DNA from: JAIRNF01 sp031551125
GTDB taxonomy: Bacteria > Bacteroidota > Bacteroidia > Bacteroidales > UBA932
Length of the DNA stretch: 49,230 nucleotides
Direction of reading: 5' to 3'
Assembly: GCA_031551125.1 (NCBI GenBank)
Contig: JAVBOB010000017.1
Location: forward strand, 1 to 49,230
The position numbers and the translations under genes are program-made. The notes beneath the pieces are model-generated. The model saw only the letters and a list, made by a program, of their open reading frames with translations. It was not told where the DNA came from and did not search any database. Each line of letters begins with the position of its first letter. The stretch's first letter is position 1. Below, one piece after another: positions 41,948 through 49,230 of the stretch.

Positions 41948-42015
41948 GGTTTACTAAACCGACATCATTAGCAGTTATAAGTAATATATCGGTTTAACCG
42001 CTTGTATGTACAAGC
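41948..42015 (+). promoter_or_regulatory. Attenuator-like set of alternative stem-loops
   Basis: GGTTT-ACT-AAACC (41948-41960) competes with TAAACCGA (41955-41962) pairing to TCGGTTTA (41989-41996). The latter competes with CGGTT-T-AACCG (41990-42000). A last hairpin GCTTGTA-TG-TACAAGC (42000-42015) lies 16 bases before the ABC-F start. No T-run follows, so translational rather than transcriptional attenuation is more likely. Confidence 0.45.
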
Positions 42016-42030
42016 ACTATTAGTTGTTTC

Positions 42031-43620
42031 ATGAGTATTGTAATTAGTGATTTATCCTATCACTTTCCCAATCAGCAGCCCTTATTCAGCCATTTAAATT
42101 TCTCTGTTGAAACGCAGGGCAAGATTTCTATTGTAGGTGGCAATGGAATCGGAAAATCAACTCTGTTAAGGCTTATTGCCGGTATTTTAGCACCTAACGA
42201 AGGCCGCATTGCGTTCTCATCCAAGCCCTACTACGTACCCCAGCATACCGGCAGGCTTAATAAAACTGTGGCTGAGGTTTTGCATATTAATGAAAAGCTG
42301 GCAGCGTTGCACACTATTGAAAAAGGAAGTCTTTCGCAAGCAGATTACGATACCTTGGCCGATGATTGGGAGGTAGAATCAAGAAGCCTTGCGGCACTTT
42401 CATACTGGAGTTTACCGCATGTGCAGTTAGATACACCTATAGATTTGCTGAGCGGTGGTGAAAAGACAAAGGTCTTTTTAGCAGGTTTACAAATTCATCT
42501 ACCGGAAATTATTTTGTTGGACGAACCGACAAATCACCTAGACCAAACAAGCAGAGAGTTGCTATACAAGCATATTGAGCAAAGCAAGGCAACCATTGTT
42601 GTGGTAAGCCATGATATTACTTTACTCAACTTGTTGCAACCTACCTACGAGTTGTCTGAGCATGGCATTAAGCTATATGGTGGAAGCTACTCTTTTTACA
42701 AAGAGCAAAAAGATATAGAGGTAAACGCGCTAAGTGAGAATATCCATGAGCAGGAGAAGACGCTTAGGCTTGCTCGGCAAAAGGCGCAGGAGGTAAAGCA
42801 ACGACAGGAGAAGCGAGCCAATCAGGGTGAGAAGAAGAAACAGCAAGGTGGTGCTCCGCGTATTATAGTGAATGCTTTAGGAAATTCGGCAGAGAATACG
42901 GCCGCGAAGCTAAAGGATAAACATGCCGAGATTATTGGCGAAACGCAGGATAAGCTGACGGAGCTGAGGCGGCAACGAGAGCGAATGAAGGAGATAAAAA
43001 TAGATTTTGATGATGCATCTCTCCATTCCGGTAAGCTACTGATAGAAGCCGCTGGCATTAACTTTTCATACAATGATAATGAGGCGTTGTGGAAGGCTCC
43101 GTTGAACTTTAAGCTATATAGTAATGATAGGATACGACTATTGGGAAATAACGGCTCAGGAAAAACAACGCTTATTAAGCTACTAACAGGTGCGCTTACC
43201 CCATCAGAAGGGCAGCTTAAGCGGGCGGACTTCCGATGGATATACTTAGACCAGGATTATTCACAGGTAGATGTAGATTGTTCAATTGAGCAGCTGGCTG
43301 ATAAGTATAAGCTGAATAAGCTGGAGGAGCATGAGGTAAAAATACGGCTTAACCGCTTTCTGTTTCCACAGGATACGTGGGATAAAAGCTGCAAAGCGCT
43401 GAGCGGCGGTGAAAAAATGCGGCTGTATCTCTGTTGCCTGATGATTAGTAACCAGACTCCGGACCTGATAATACTGGATGAGCCAACCAACAACCTTGAT
43501 ATCTACAACCTGCAAATACTGACTCAAACAATAAAGAGTTATAAAGGCAGCCTGTTGGTTGTTTCTCATGATAAGCATTTCGTAAGCGAAATAGGGGTAA
43601 CAGGAAGTTTCACTATTTGA
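42031..43620 (+). CDS. ABC-F family ATPase
   Basis: 529 residues, two ABC domains and no membrane segments. First: Walker A GGNGIGKST (36-44), signature LSGGEKTKVF near 140, Walker B ILLDEPTNHLD near 159. Second: GNNGSGKTT near 373, LSGGEKMRLYL near 458, ILDEPTNNLD near 482. A Lys/Gln-rich linker lies around 240-330. ABC-F proteins bind the ribosome and either protect it from antibiotics or aid difficult translation. The leader with a tiny ORF hints at drug-inducible regulation. The specificity cannot be read by eye. Confidence 0.88.
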   Translation: MSIVISDLSYHFPNQQPLFSHLNFSVETQGKISIVGGNGIGKSTLLRLIAGILAPNEGRIAFSSKPYYVPQHTGRLNKTVAEVLHINEKLAALHTIEKGSLSQADYDTLADDWEVESRSLAALSYWSLPHVQLDTPIDLLSGGEKTKVFLAGLQIHLPEIILLDEPTNHLDQTSRELLYKHIEQSKATIVVVSHDITLLNLLQPTYELSEHGIKLYGGSYSFYKEQKDIEVNALSENIHEQEKTLRLARQKAQEVKQRQEKRANQGEKKKQQGGAPRIIVNALGNSAENTAAKLKDKHAEIIGETQDKLTELRRQRERMKEIKIDFDDASLHSGKLLIEAAGINFSYNDNEALWKAPLNFKLYSNDRIRLLGNNGSGKTTLIKLLTGALTPSEGQLKRADFRWIYLDQDYSQVDVDCSIEQLADKYKLNKLEEHEVKIRLNRFLFPQDTWDKSCKALSGGEKMRLYLCCLMISNQTPDLIILDEPTNNLDIYNLQILTQTIKSYKGSLLVVSHDKHFVSEIGVTGSFTI

Positions 43621-43783
43621 TAGTGTGGTTTCTCATTGATTAGGGAGGGTGTAGCTTATTTCCATTTTTTCATCAAAAAATCCCTTCTTTTAGGGATTGT
43701 GTATAAGGTTGATTATTCATTCTTTTGCATCGTGAAAAAATGTAGCTAACCTTAACTATTGATGAATAACGGCAAATCAACAT

Positions 43784-43791
43784 TACCTTTG
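43784..43791 (+). promoter_or_regulatory. -7 box of the hemerythrin operon
   Basis: TACCTTTG (TAnnTTTG) lies 24 bases upstream of the ATG at 43816. It supports that start over the ATG at 43762, which would precede the promoter. Confidence 0.65.
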
Positions 43792-43815
43792 CGTGAATCG
43801 ACAAAGGAAAATGTT

Positions 43816-44505
43816 ATGAATTACGGTTTATTTTCGGAAAAAATGAAGCTGGCTGATTTGGTATTTACCAACTATCGGCTACTCTACGTTATGCCATGCT
43901 TCAATATTGAACTTGGCTTTGGTGAGGCTACCGTAAAGCAGGTATGCGAGGCAAAAGGTATTTCCGTTCCCTTGTTTCTGCTGGTTTGCAATGTTTACAC
44001 GTTCGATGAGTATTACCCCGAACCCGATACGCTAATACAGATTCCGTTATACGATTTAATGGAGTATCTGAGAAACTCTCACAAGGATTACCTGGAAAAC
44101 CGGATGCCTAAAATAATAGCTCAGGTATTAGACTTGGTGGATAGAAAGGATGTTCCACATGGTAAAATGATTACGGAGTTTTGCGAAAAGTACAAAAAAG
44201 AGGTAATCGCTCATTTTGATTATGAGGAGCAAACTGTCTTTCCATACATAAAAACCCTTCTTAGCGGAAAAAAACCGAAAAGCTATAAAATCAAAGAGTA
44301 TAAGGGGAACCACAGCGATTTGGATGCTGCATTAAGCGACTTAAAGAATATTATTATCAAATACCTTCCCGGTGAATATTTGGTGGAGAAATGTCGGGAG
44401 GTATTGATTTACCTGTTCTTGTTTGAGTCGGATTTGAACAAGCATACTCTGTTGGAAGATAAAATACTGATTTACTTAGTAGAACAGATAGAAAAGAAGG
44501 TTTAA
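43816..44505 (+). CDS. Hemerythrin-domain protein (RIC/YtfE-like)
   Basis: 229 residues from the ATG at 43816. A longer frame from 43762 is rejected because the promoter box lies inside it. The N-terminal 60 residues resemble the DUF1858-like part of iron-sulfur cluster repair proteins. The rest is a hemerythrin-like four-helix bundle with candidate di-iron ligands: His in NSHKDYL, His and Glu in IAHFDYEEQTVFPYI, His in GNHSDLDA, and His/Glu in LNKHTLLEDKILIYLVE. Family members repair or protect metal centres under nitric oxide or oxygen stress. Its stop overlaps the next start (TAATG), coupling it to a LuxR-type regulator. Confidence 0.82.
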   Translation: MNYGLFSEKMKLADLVFTNYRLLYVMPCFNIELGFGEATVKQVCEAKGISVPLFLLVCNVYTFDEYYPEPDTLIQIPLYDLMEYLRNSHKDYLENRMPKIIAQVLDLVDRKDVPHGKMITEFCEKYKKEVIAHFDYEEQTVFPYIKTLLSGKKPKSYKIKEYKGNHSDLDAALSDLKNIIIKYLPGEYLVEKCREVLIYLFLFESDLNKHTLLEDKILIYLVEQIEKKV

Positions 44506-45116
44506 TGAGTAGTTCGAAACAGCTGAAAATAGTAATTGTCGAACCATCTCCGGTTATTGGGCGTGGGCTAAAAGTGCTGCTCGATGAATGCCCTGAATTT
44601 ATTGTACAGGAGGTATATTGCGATTTTCAGAGCTTCTATGAGCATCAGACAGATTATACGCCTGATATAATTCTGATAAACCCCTCTGTTATTAGCCTCT
44701 ACAAACAGTTTTCTGTAAAAACGTTATTCTCTGAAAACGCAAAAACGATATTTATCGCCATACTATACAAATATGTTAATCCTGAAAGTATTAGCGGATT
44801 TGACGGTACGTTGGATATTTATGACGATAGTTCGGCTATGGTTGCAAAGCTGCATGAGGTGGTAAAGTCAAGCCATAGTAAGAAGAGCGGAAGTAGCGAT
44901 GAAAACACCGACTTATCTGAGCGCGAGAAAGAAATTCTTGCAGCGGTGGCAAAAGGTTTGACTAACAAGGAAATAGCTGATAAGTATCATCTCTCTGTTC
45001 ATACTGTTGTTTCTCACCGCAAGAACATCACGCGTAAAATTGGTATTAAAACCGTATCGGGTCTTACCATCTATGCAATGTTCAACAATATTATTTCGCA
45101 AAATGATTTGCGTTAA
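44505..45116 (+). CDS. LuxR/NarL-type regulator with degenerate receiver domain
   Basis: 203 residues. The C-terminal HTH is clear: LSEREKEILAAVAKGLTNKE then LSVHTVVSHRKNITRKIGI. The N-terminal 120 residues have a receiver-like fold (IVIVEPSPVIGRGLKVLLDE), but the phospho-acceptor position reads IILINPS (Asn instead of Asp), the acidic pair is incomplete, and the conserved Lys is not found. It is therefore unlikely to be controlled by phosphorylation. Coupling to the hemerythrin gene (TAATG) suggests the two proteins form a sensing pair, perhaps for oxygen or nitric oxide. Confidence 0.82.
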   Translation: MSSSKQLKIVIVEPSPVIGRGLKVLLDECPEFIVQEVYCDFQSFYEHQTDYTPDIILINPSVISLYKQFSVKTLFSENAKTIFIAILYKYVNPESISGFDGTLDIYDDSSAMVAKLHEVVKSSHSKKSGSSDENTDLSEREKEILAAVAKGLTNKEIADKYHLSVHTVVSHRKNITRKIGIKTVSGLTIYAMFNNIISQNDLR

Positions 45117-45134
45117 ATCGCAATTGTTTTCTTG

Positions 45135-45269
45135 TATATAGCCCAAGTTGCTAGTTATGCGTTTTGCGTTATTAAATCAAGGTCGGCAAAAAGTGCCTCG
45201 CAACCGAGTTTACGAGTTCGGCGAAGCCAATGACGTGCTTTTACTGTAACCGGCAACTTGGGTTATATA
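45135..45269. repeat. Inverted-repeat unit with nested palindromes
   Basis: TATATAGCCCAAGTTGC (45135-45151) and GCAACTTGGGTTATATA (45253-45269) match at 16 of 17 positions as inverted repeats. Nested inside are AAAAGTGC / GTGCTTTT-type and CCGA / TCGG pairs. It has the size and form of a small non-coding repeat or MITE-like unit. Confidence 0.5.
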
Positions 45270-45339
45270 AATGAGCTGTCTGTTTTGCAGGTAGTTCATT
45301 TTACTTACCCCCAAGCCCCTAAAGGGGGCTTTTCTTTTA

Positions 45340-45559
45340 TACCACATAGGCACAGTAGGTAGATAGAGCCACATAGAATCAGTAACCGCAATAAAGAAAT
45401 TGCTCCTATACGCTTCTTTTCTTTGTAACCCTTGTGAATTTACCCTTGCGCTCTTTGCGGTAAAACAGCTACCCTAAATCTCTGAAAGGGGCTTTCCAAA
45501 ACGTAAGTACATAGATTGCATAGTTCTCTTTTCTATGTATGTACTGTGCCTATGTGGTA
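45340..45559. repeat. 18-bp perfect inverted repeat bracketing 184 bases
   Basis: TACCACATAGGCACAGTA (45340-45357) and TACTGTGCCTATGTGGTA (45542-45559) are exact inverted repeats. The interior has further CACATAGA / TCTATGT fragments, like the dispersed ACCACATAG repeats that I recall from other Bacteroidota genomes. Confidence 0.6.
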
Positions 45560-45727
45560 GGAAGGAACTCCCCTTAGGGAGATGAATTGCAAGTAGTTTG
45601 GGTGAGGCTATCCCGAAATGTTGGGATTACAACTTTAAATATCTACGGAAAATTACCGGATTTATGGGATTGTGTACATTATGCAAAAACAGGAATTTTG
45701 CACCGTCAAATTCATACTACAAAGTAA

Positions 45728-47893
45728 ATGTTCAAAAATATATTTCTGAGTTTTGTATTACTGCTAGCGCAATGCACTGTATTGCTTGCACAAGAGCAGA
45801 AAGCGGTTGTTACCGGAAATGTGGTAACAGCCGATGGAAAACCGGCCGAGTACATAAACGTAAGCCTGAAAAATACCCGCTACGGAACGCTAACCGATGC
45901 TAATGGTGATTTCAAGTTTGAAGCGCCTGTCGGAACGTACACTATGCTTGTGTATTCCATTATAGCACATGAGAAGGAGTTTCCTGTAACCATTAAGCCG
46001 GATGCTATTAACAACTTTTCTAATCTATCTATTGTAGAAAAGGCGCAGGAGTTGGGAGAGGTGGTAGTTACCGGAACCCGCACGGAGAAGAGACTTTCTG
46101 AAAGTCCTGTACTTACTACGCTTATTCGTGAAAAAGAAGTTCGGAAAGCCGGTTCGGTTTCTACGCTGGAGAGCTTACAGGATAATATTCCGGGAATTGT
46201 GGTTTCGCCCAATGCCATGGGAAACAATATGCGTATCAAGGGATTGAATAGTCGTTATATTCTATTTTTGGTTGATGGTGAACGCTTGGTGTCGGAAGGC
46301 GCAGGCGGAAACGTAAACCTAGATCAGATAGATGTCAATAACATCAAACGTATTGAGATAGTAGAAGGCGCGTCGTCAGCCTTGTATGGTTCAAACGCCG
46401 TTGGCGCGGTGATTAATATTATTACTAAAGAGCCGGTTCACAGTATTGAGCTTGGAGCCAATCAAACATGGGAAAGCTACAATACGTGGAGGACAAAAGT
46501 TGATGTGGGTTCTGCATTGCAGAAATTTTCTGTTCGCGCCGACGCTTCTCGCAGCTCTTCCGATGGATTTGGGGGTGACGGAACGGGTCCCTACGCCGCA
46601 CGCTACGAGGATTGGGGAGGTAACCTGAAGTTGGGATATAAGTTTACCGATAAATCGGATGTCAACGTTATTGGACGATACTTCCGCCATGAAACGTTCA
46701 ACCCTGAAAACAGCATGAACGTTAAGCACCCGCTGACAGAAAATATGACCGTAGGTGCAAACGGAGGCTTTACAACGCCGAATAACAAAAACACGCTACG
46801 TATTAGCGCCAACTTCGACAAGTACTTTGATTACGATATTTTGGAAAAGAAAGATAAAGAGCATGTTTTGAAAAACACCGCTACATACCTTTCAAGCCGT
46901 GCCGTTAACACGTTTATACCTTCAGATAAGTGGGAGCTAGTTGGCGGGTTGGAGTATAACCACGAAGAAAATTATTCTACAACTACGCTTGGCAGCGATC
47001 CAACCACTAAGAGCCTTGACGATATGAACGTATTTGCTCAAGCAGATTATAAGCTGTTGAAAAATTTCGACATCATTGGTGGAGCCCGTTACACCTATAA
47101 TTCTCAGTTTGGAGATGCGCTTACGCCTAAGCTATCGCTTATGTATAGCATTGCCGGTTTTAAATTCAGAGGTGGTATCGGGACGGCTTTTCGTGCGCCA
47201 AGTATTAAGGAGTTGTACTATGATTTCAACCATCAGGGGATGTTTTGGGTGTATGGCAACCCCGATTTGCAACCGGAAAAGGGTTTGTACGCTTCGCTTT
47301 CGGCAGAATATACAATTGGCAACTTTAACATTTCGGTTTCGGGATATCACAATGAGATAGATAATAAAATTACTCAGTACGATGTGATTAACCAGCAAGG
47401 CGGTGATGAAAAATACTATAAAAACGTAAACAGCGCAACGCTTAAAGGTGTTGATGTAAGCGCGGCTTATACGTTGTTTAAAGAGATTGTTTTAAAGGGC
47501 AACTACAGCTATTGCGACGCAACCGACAATTCAACGGGATTACAGCTCAGTAGCAACGTAAAGCATAGCGGAACCGCTTCGGTTACATGGAACGGAAGCA
47601 TACTGAAAAGCCCCTTCTCTCTACAGCTGGCCGGAAGGATGAACTCTCCGAAGCTTTACCAAGAAATGGTTTCTAACCCCGATGGTACTCAGCAGGCGGT
47701 AATGACGGAATCTAAATCTTACTCCATTTGGAAAGTAATTCTGGTAAAACCTTTCAATATTAAGCGACAGGTATTTGAGTTTACTTTTAAGGTGGATAAT
47801 CTTTTCGATTTTCAGGAAACATCTTTTATAAATCCCGGACGACAATACTTAGTTGGCATTCGGTATAACTTCAAATCACAAATTAATAAGTAG
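45728..47893 (+). CDS. hmuR: TonB-dependent haem receptor (HmuR-like)
   Basis: 721 residues. A signal peptide ends near VLLAQEQ. Residues 28-100 form a carboxypeptidase-regulatory-like domain (VVTADGKPAEYINVSLKNTR). A TonB-box/plug region follows: ELGEVVVTGTRTEKRLSESP, then VDGERLVSEGAGG and RIEIVEGASSALYGSNAVGA. The remainder is a 22-strand barrel ending in an aromatic residue pattern near the C-terminus. It imports a ligand across the outer membrane. HmuY and HmuS-like genes downstream point to haem. A haem-specific FRAP/NPNL pair is not obvious, so the substrate rests on context. Confidence 0.85.
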   Translation: MFKNIFLSFVLLLAQCTVLLAQEQKAVVTGNVVTADGKPAEYINVSLKNTRYGTLTDANGDFKFEAPVGTYTMLVYSIIAHEKEFPVTIKPDAINNFSNLSIVEKAQELGEVVVTGTRTEKRLSESPVLTTLIREKEVRKAGSVSTLESLQDNIPGIVVSPNAMGNNMRIKGLNSRYILFLVDGERLVSEGAGGNVNLDQIDVNNIKRIEIVEGASSALYGSNAVGAVINIITKEPVHSIELGANQTWESYNTWRTKVDVGSALQKFSVRADASRSSSDGFGGDGTGPYAARYEDWGGNLKLGYKFTDKSDVNVIGRYFRHETFNPENSMNVKHPLTENMTVGANGGFTTPNNKNTLRISANFDKYFDYDILEKKDKEHVLKNTATYLSSRAVNTFIPSDKWELVGGLEYNHEENYSTTTLGSDPTTKSLDDMNVFAQADYKLLKNFDIIGGARYTYNSQFGDALTPKLSLMYSIAGFKFRGGIGTAFRAPSIKELYYDFNHQGMFWVYGNPDLQPEKGLYASLSAEYTIGNFNISVSGYHNEIDNKITQYDVINQQGGDEKYYKNVNSATLKGVDVSAAYTLFKEIVLKGNYSYCDATDNSTGLQLSSNVKHSGTASVTWNGSILKSPFSLQLAGRMNSPKLYQEMVSNPDGTQQAVMTESKSYSIWKVILVKPFNIKRQVFEFTFKVDNLFDFQETSFINPGRQYLVGIRYNFKSQINK

Positions 47894-47915
47894 TAAATCA
47901 TAAAAATAAAACACA

Positions 47916-48536
47916 ATGAAAAAAACATTCTTATTTCTAGCGGCAGCTTTGTTTGCCTTCTCATTCTCTTCTTGTTCAAACAATGATGATCCCACGCCTC
48001 CCGGCGAAACAACAGAGGGCTACATCAACGCTAACTCAAGCACAATCTGGCAATATTATTCATTTGCGAAAAATGAGGTAGTGGGTTCAGCCGAAGGAAA
48101 TGAAACAAATGATGCTTTATGGGCAGCCCGTAAAGATTGGGATATTGCAATTAGAAGGTTGTACATCCGTACAAATGGTGGAACATCTACCAGCGTTAAT
48201 GCTCAAGGTGGTGTATATACTTTTGATGCTAATACAGGTTTCGGTTCTATCGCGAATGTTCCTTCTAGCGCTGCATTTGTGTTAGATGCTGTTGTTACGT
48301 ATGCCGGTATGGGAGGAGATGTTACCACTTCGCAATCAAAGGCTCAAGTGGTGGAGATGAAAAAAAATGATGATGGTTCTACAATTATGCCCCCTGTTTA
48401 CTTGAAAAAGCCGGTTTATATCTTCCGTACTGCCGATGGTAACAATTACTACAAGGTAGAATTTACACAATACGTAAATGAAAGTGCGGCACTTGGGCAT
48501 GTTAAATTTAATATGGCACAAATATACATGGAGTAA
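47916..48536 (+). CDS. hmuY: HmuY-family haem-binding lipoprotein
   Basis: 206 residues. The signal peptide carries lipobox SFSSC, so a lipoprotein. The mature part (STIWQYYSFAKNEVVG, then DALWAARKDWDIAIRRLYIRTNGG, partly quoted) has the beta-rich pattern of HmuY of Porphyromonas gingivalis, which captures haem for the TonB receptor HmuR. Placement 22 bases after the receptor gene supports this. In P. gingivalis hmuY precedes hmuR, and here the order is reversed. Axial haem-ligand residues cannot be assigned by eye. A strong hairpin follows the stop. Confidence 0.82.
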   Translation: MKKTFLFLAAALFAFSFSSCSNNDDPTPPGETTEGYINANSSTIWQYYSFAKNEVVGSAEGNETNDALWAARKDWDIAIRRLYIRTNGGTSTSVNAQGGVYTFDANTGFGSIANVPSSAAFVLDAVVTYAGMGGDVTTSQSKAQVVEMKKNDDGSTIMPPVYLKKPVYIFRTADGNNYYKVEFTQYVNESAALGHVKFNMAQIYME

Positions 48537-48568
48537 AAAGTTTAAACGCTGATTAGTAATGACTAAAT

Positions 48569-48603
48569 AGGTTGACGGGTAAAGAATGTTTACCCGTCAA
48601 CCT
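48569..48603. terminator. Strong hairpin between hmuY and the HmuS-like gene
   Basis: AGGTTGACGGGTAAA pairs perfectly (15 bp) with TTTACCCGTCAACCT around a 5-base loop. It is followed by TGATTTA with no T-run, so it may be a partial terminator or an mRNA-stabilising 3' structure that lets downstream genes be expressed at a lower level. Confidence 0.6.
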
Positions 48604-48623
48604 TGATTTATGATAAGTAGTAT

Positions 48624-49230
48624 ATGAGAAGAAAAAAAATATTTGTAGTAGCGGCTGTTGCTATCATTGTTTTATCCACATGTTGTATATTGTGGTGTAA
48701 GCTGGCTGCGCCAACCAGAGTTGCCCTTGTTGATTTTCAGCCGTTTCAGGCTGCGGCATTGGTAAAAGCCAATACCGACAAGTTTGTCAAGTACGAAGAA
48801 GTATCGTCTGACGATTTAGATAAATTGAAGAAGTATGATTTTGTGCTTGGATTTGGCATGGGTATGCGTATTACCGCCGAACAACGGGCACAGATACAAC
48901 AGGCGGCAGACAAAGGAATTCCTGTGTATATCCATGCGGCCACCAACCCTGAAAATAAGATATGCAGCTTAGATAGCTTACAGCTCAAAAATGTACAGAA
49001 TTATCTTAACAACGGAAATAAGAGAAACTACCAAAGTCTTGCACAGTATATTCGTAAGGAGATAGATAAGAAATCATTCTTTGTTACGTCACCGGAACCT
49101 GTTGCCGAAACCGTATCAAACGTACTTTACCACTTAGATGAAAATGTTTGGTTTGATAGCGTGGAGAAGTACGAGGAGTACTTGCACAAAAATAATTTCT
49201 ACATAAATGGCGGTGCTAAAGTTGCCATTG
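48624..49230 (+). CDS. hmuS: CobN/HmuS-like chelatase-family membrane protein, 3' truncated by window edge
   Basis: 202 codons are visible and the frame is open to the last base. The N-terminus MRRKKIFVVAAVAIIVLSTCC is a membrane anchor. DFVLGFGMGMRITAEQR, IPVYIHAATNPENKICSLDS and NYLNNGNKRNYQSLAQYI (partly quoted) match the start of the CobN/magnesium-chelatase-like HmuS proteins encoded in Bacteroidota haem operons. HmuS proteins are linked to haem handling, including removal of iron from haem. The remaining 1,000 or more residues are outside the window. It lies 87 bases after hmuY, across a hairpin. Confidence 0.8.
   Translation, partial: MRRKKIFVVAAVAIIVLSTCCILWCKLAAPTRVALVDFQPFQAAALVKANTDKFVKYEEVSSDDLDKLKKYDFVLGFGMGMRITAEQRAQIQQAADKGIPVYIHAATNPENKICSLDSLQLKNVQNYLNNGNKRNYQSLAQYIRKEIDKKSFFVTSPEPVAETVSNVLYHLDENVWFDSVEKYEEYLHKNNFYINGGAKVAI

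Larger units (their letters stand above)
45117..45727. other. Gene-free repeat-rich region upstream of the haem locus
   Basis: 611 bases without a credible gene. It contains two long-range inverted repeats (45135-45269 and 45340-45559) and C/G-run pairs such as CCCCTAAAGGGG. Just before the haem receptor gene lies GCAAAA...TTTTGC, which includes a GAATTTTG promoter-like box. An open frame at 45598 overlaps the receptor start and is not supported. Confidence 0.6.

Noticed and set aside
43679..43698. AATCCC/GGGATT hairpin with minus-strand T-run as a terminator
   Set aside because: The stem has only six pairs and there is no minus-strand gene for it to serve.
43762..43815. Upstream ATG extension of the hemerythrin gene
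   Set aside because: The TACCTTTG promoter box lies inside it, so transcription would start downstream of this ATG.
45598..45903. 101-codon open frame before and overlapping the haem receptor start
   Set aside because: It overlaps the receptor signal sequence in another frame, has no recognisable features and lies in repeat-rich DNA.
1..49230. tRNA, rRNA or CRISPR arrays
   Set aside because: No cloverleaf-like sequence with a CCA end, no rRNA-like stretch and no regularly spaced direct repeats were seen while reading.

Overview
The window comes from a member of the Bacteroidota, most likely order Bacteroidales. The evidence is an RteC/BtgA/BtgB-type mobilisation module, tandem IntDOT-like tyrosine recombinases, repeated TAnnTTTG (-7) promoter boxes with few classical Shine-Dalgarno sites, a moxR-bat operon, DUF3127/DUF3467 proteins and an HmuR/HmuY/HmuS haem locus. 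I cannot assign a genus from the sequence alone.

Layout. (1) Positions 1-4547 hold accessory-looking genes: a truncated exported metallopeptidase, a decayed small ORF, an exported alpha/beta hydrolase, a DUF4377 lipoprotein and a membrane-linked MutS-like ATPase. (2) About 4.6-14.9 kb is an integrative mobilisable element. It has a frameshifted rteC-like gene, small excisionase-like HTH genes, a four-hairpin candidate oriT, btgA and btgB, DUF3876, and two convergent-facing tandem integrases. Between the transfer genes and the integrases sits an AT-rich three-gene cargo operon on the minus strand: a PD-(D/E)XK-like nuclease, an unknown protein and an NdpA-like nucleoid-associated protein. It looks like an anti-phage or anti-plasmid system and is the best candidate here for a poorly described system. 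(3) 15.1-22.7 kb is chromosomal: nrnA, five peptidyl-prolyl isomerase-fold genes, a ureohydrolase, nhaA, DUF3127 and DUF3467. (4) 22.8-28.7 kb is an acyl-CoA oxidation block: etfB, etfA, an acyl-CoA dehydrogenase and a convergent acyl-CoA ligase. It is interrupted by a four-helix-bundle gene inside inverted repeats, resembling an rRNA intervening sequence moved into a protein operon.

(5) 29.1-35.1 kb is a sulfatase module. It combines an anaerobic radical-SAM maturase, a trigger-factor homologue without its isomerase domain, an exported formylglycine-generating-enzyme lipoprotein with the catalytic Cys pair, a periplasmic sulfatase and a HAD lipoprotein. (6) 35.2-41.7 kb is the moxR-DUF58-batA-batB/C-batD operon. 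(7) 42.0-45.1 kb has an ABC-F ATPase behind a leader peptide and mutually exclusive stem-loops, then a hemerythrin gene coupled to a LuxR-type regulator with a degenerate receiver. (8) After a repeat-rich 611-bp gap, 45.7-49.2 kb is a haem uptake operon: TonB receptor, HmuY, and a truncated CobN/HmuS-like chelatase.

No tRNA, rRNA or CRISPR array was seen. All family names come from reading protein sequences by eye. No database search was run.
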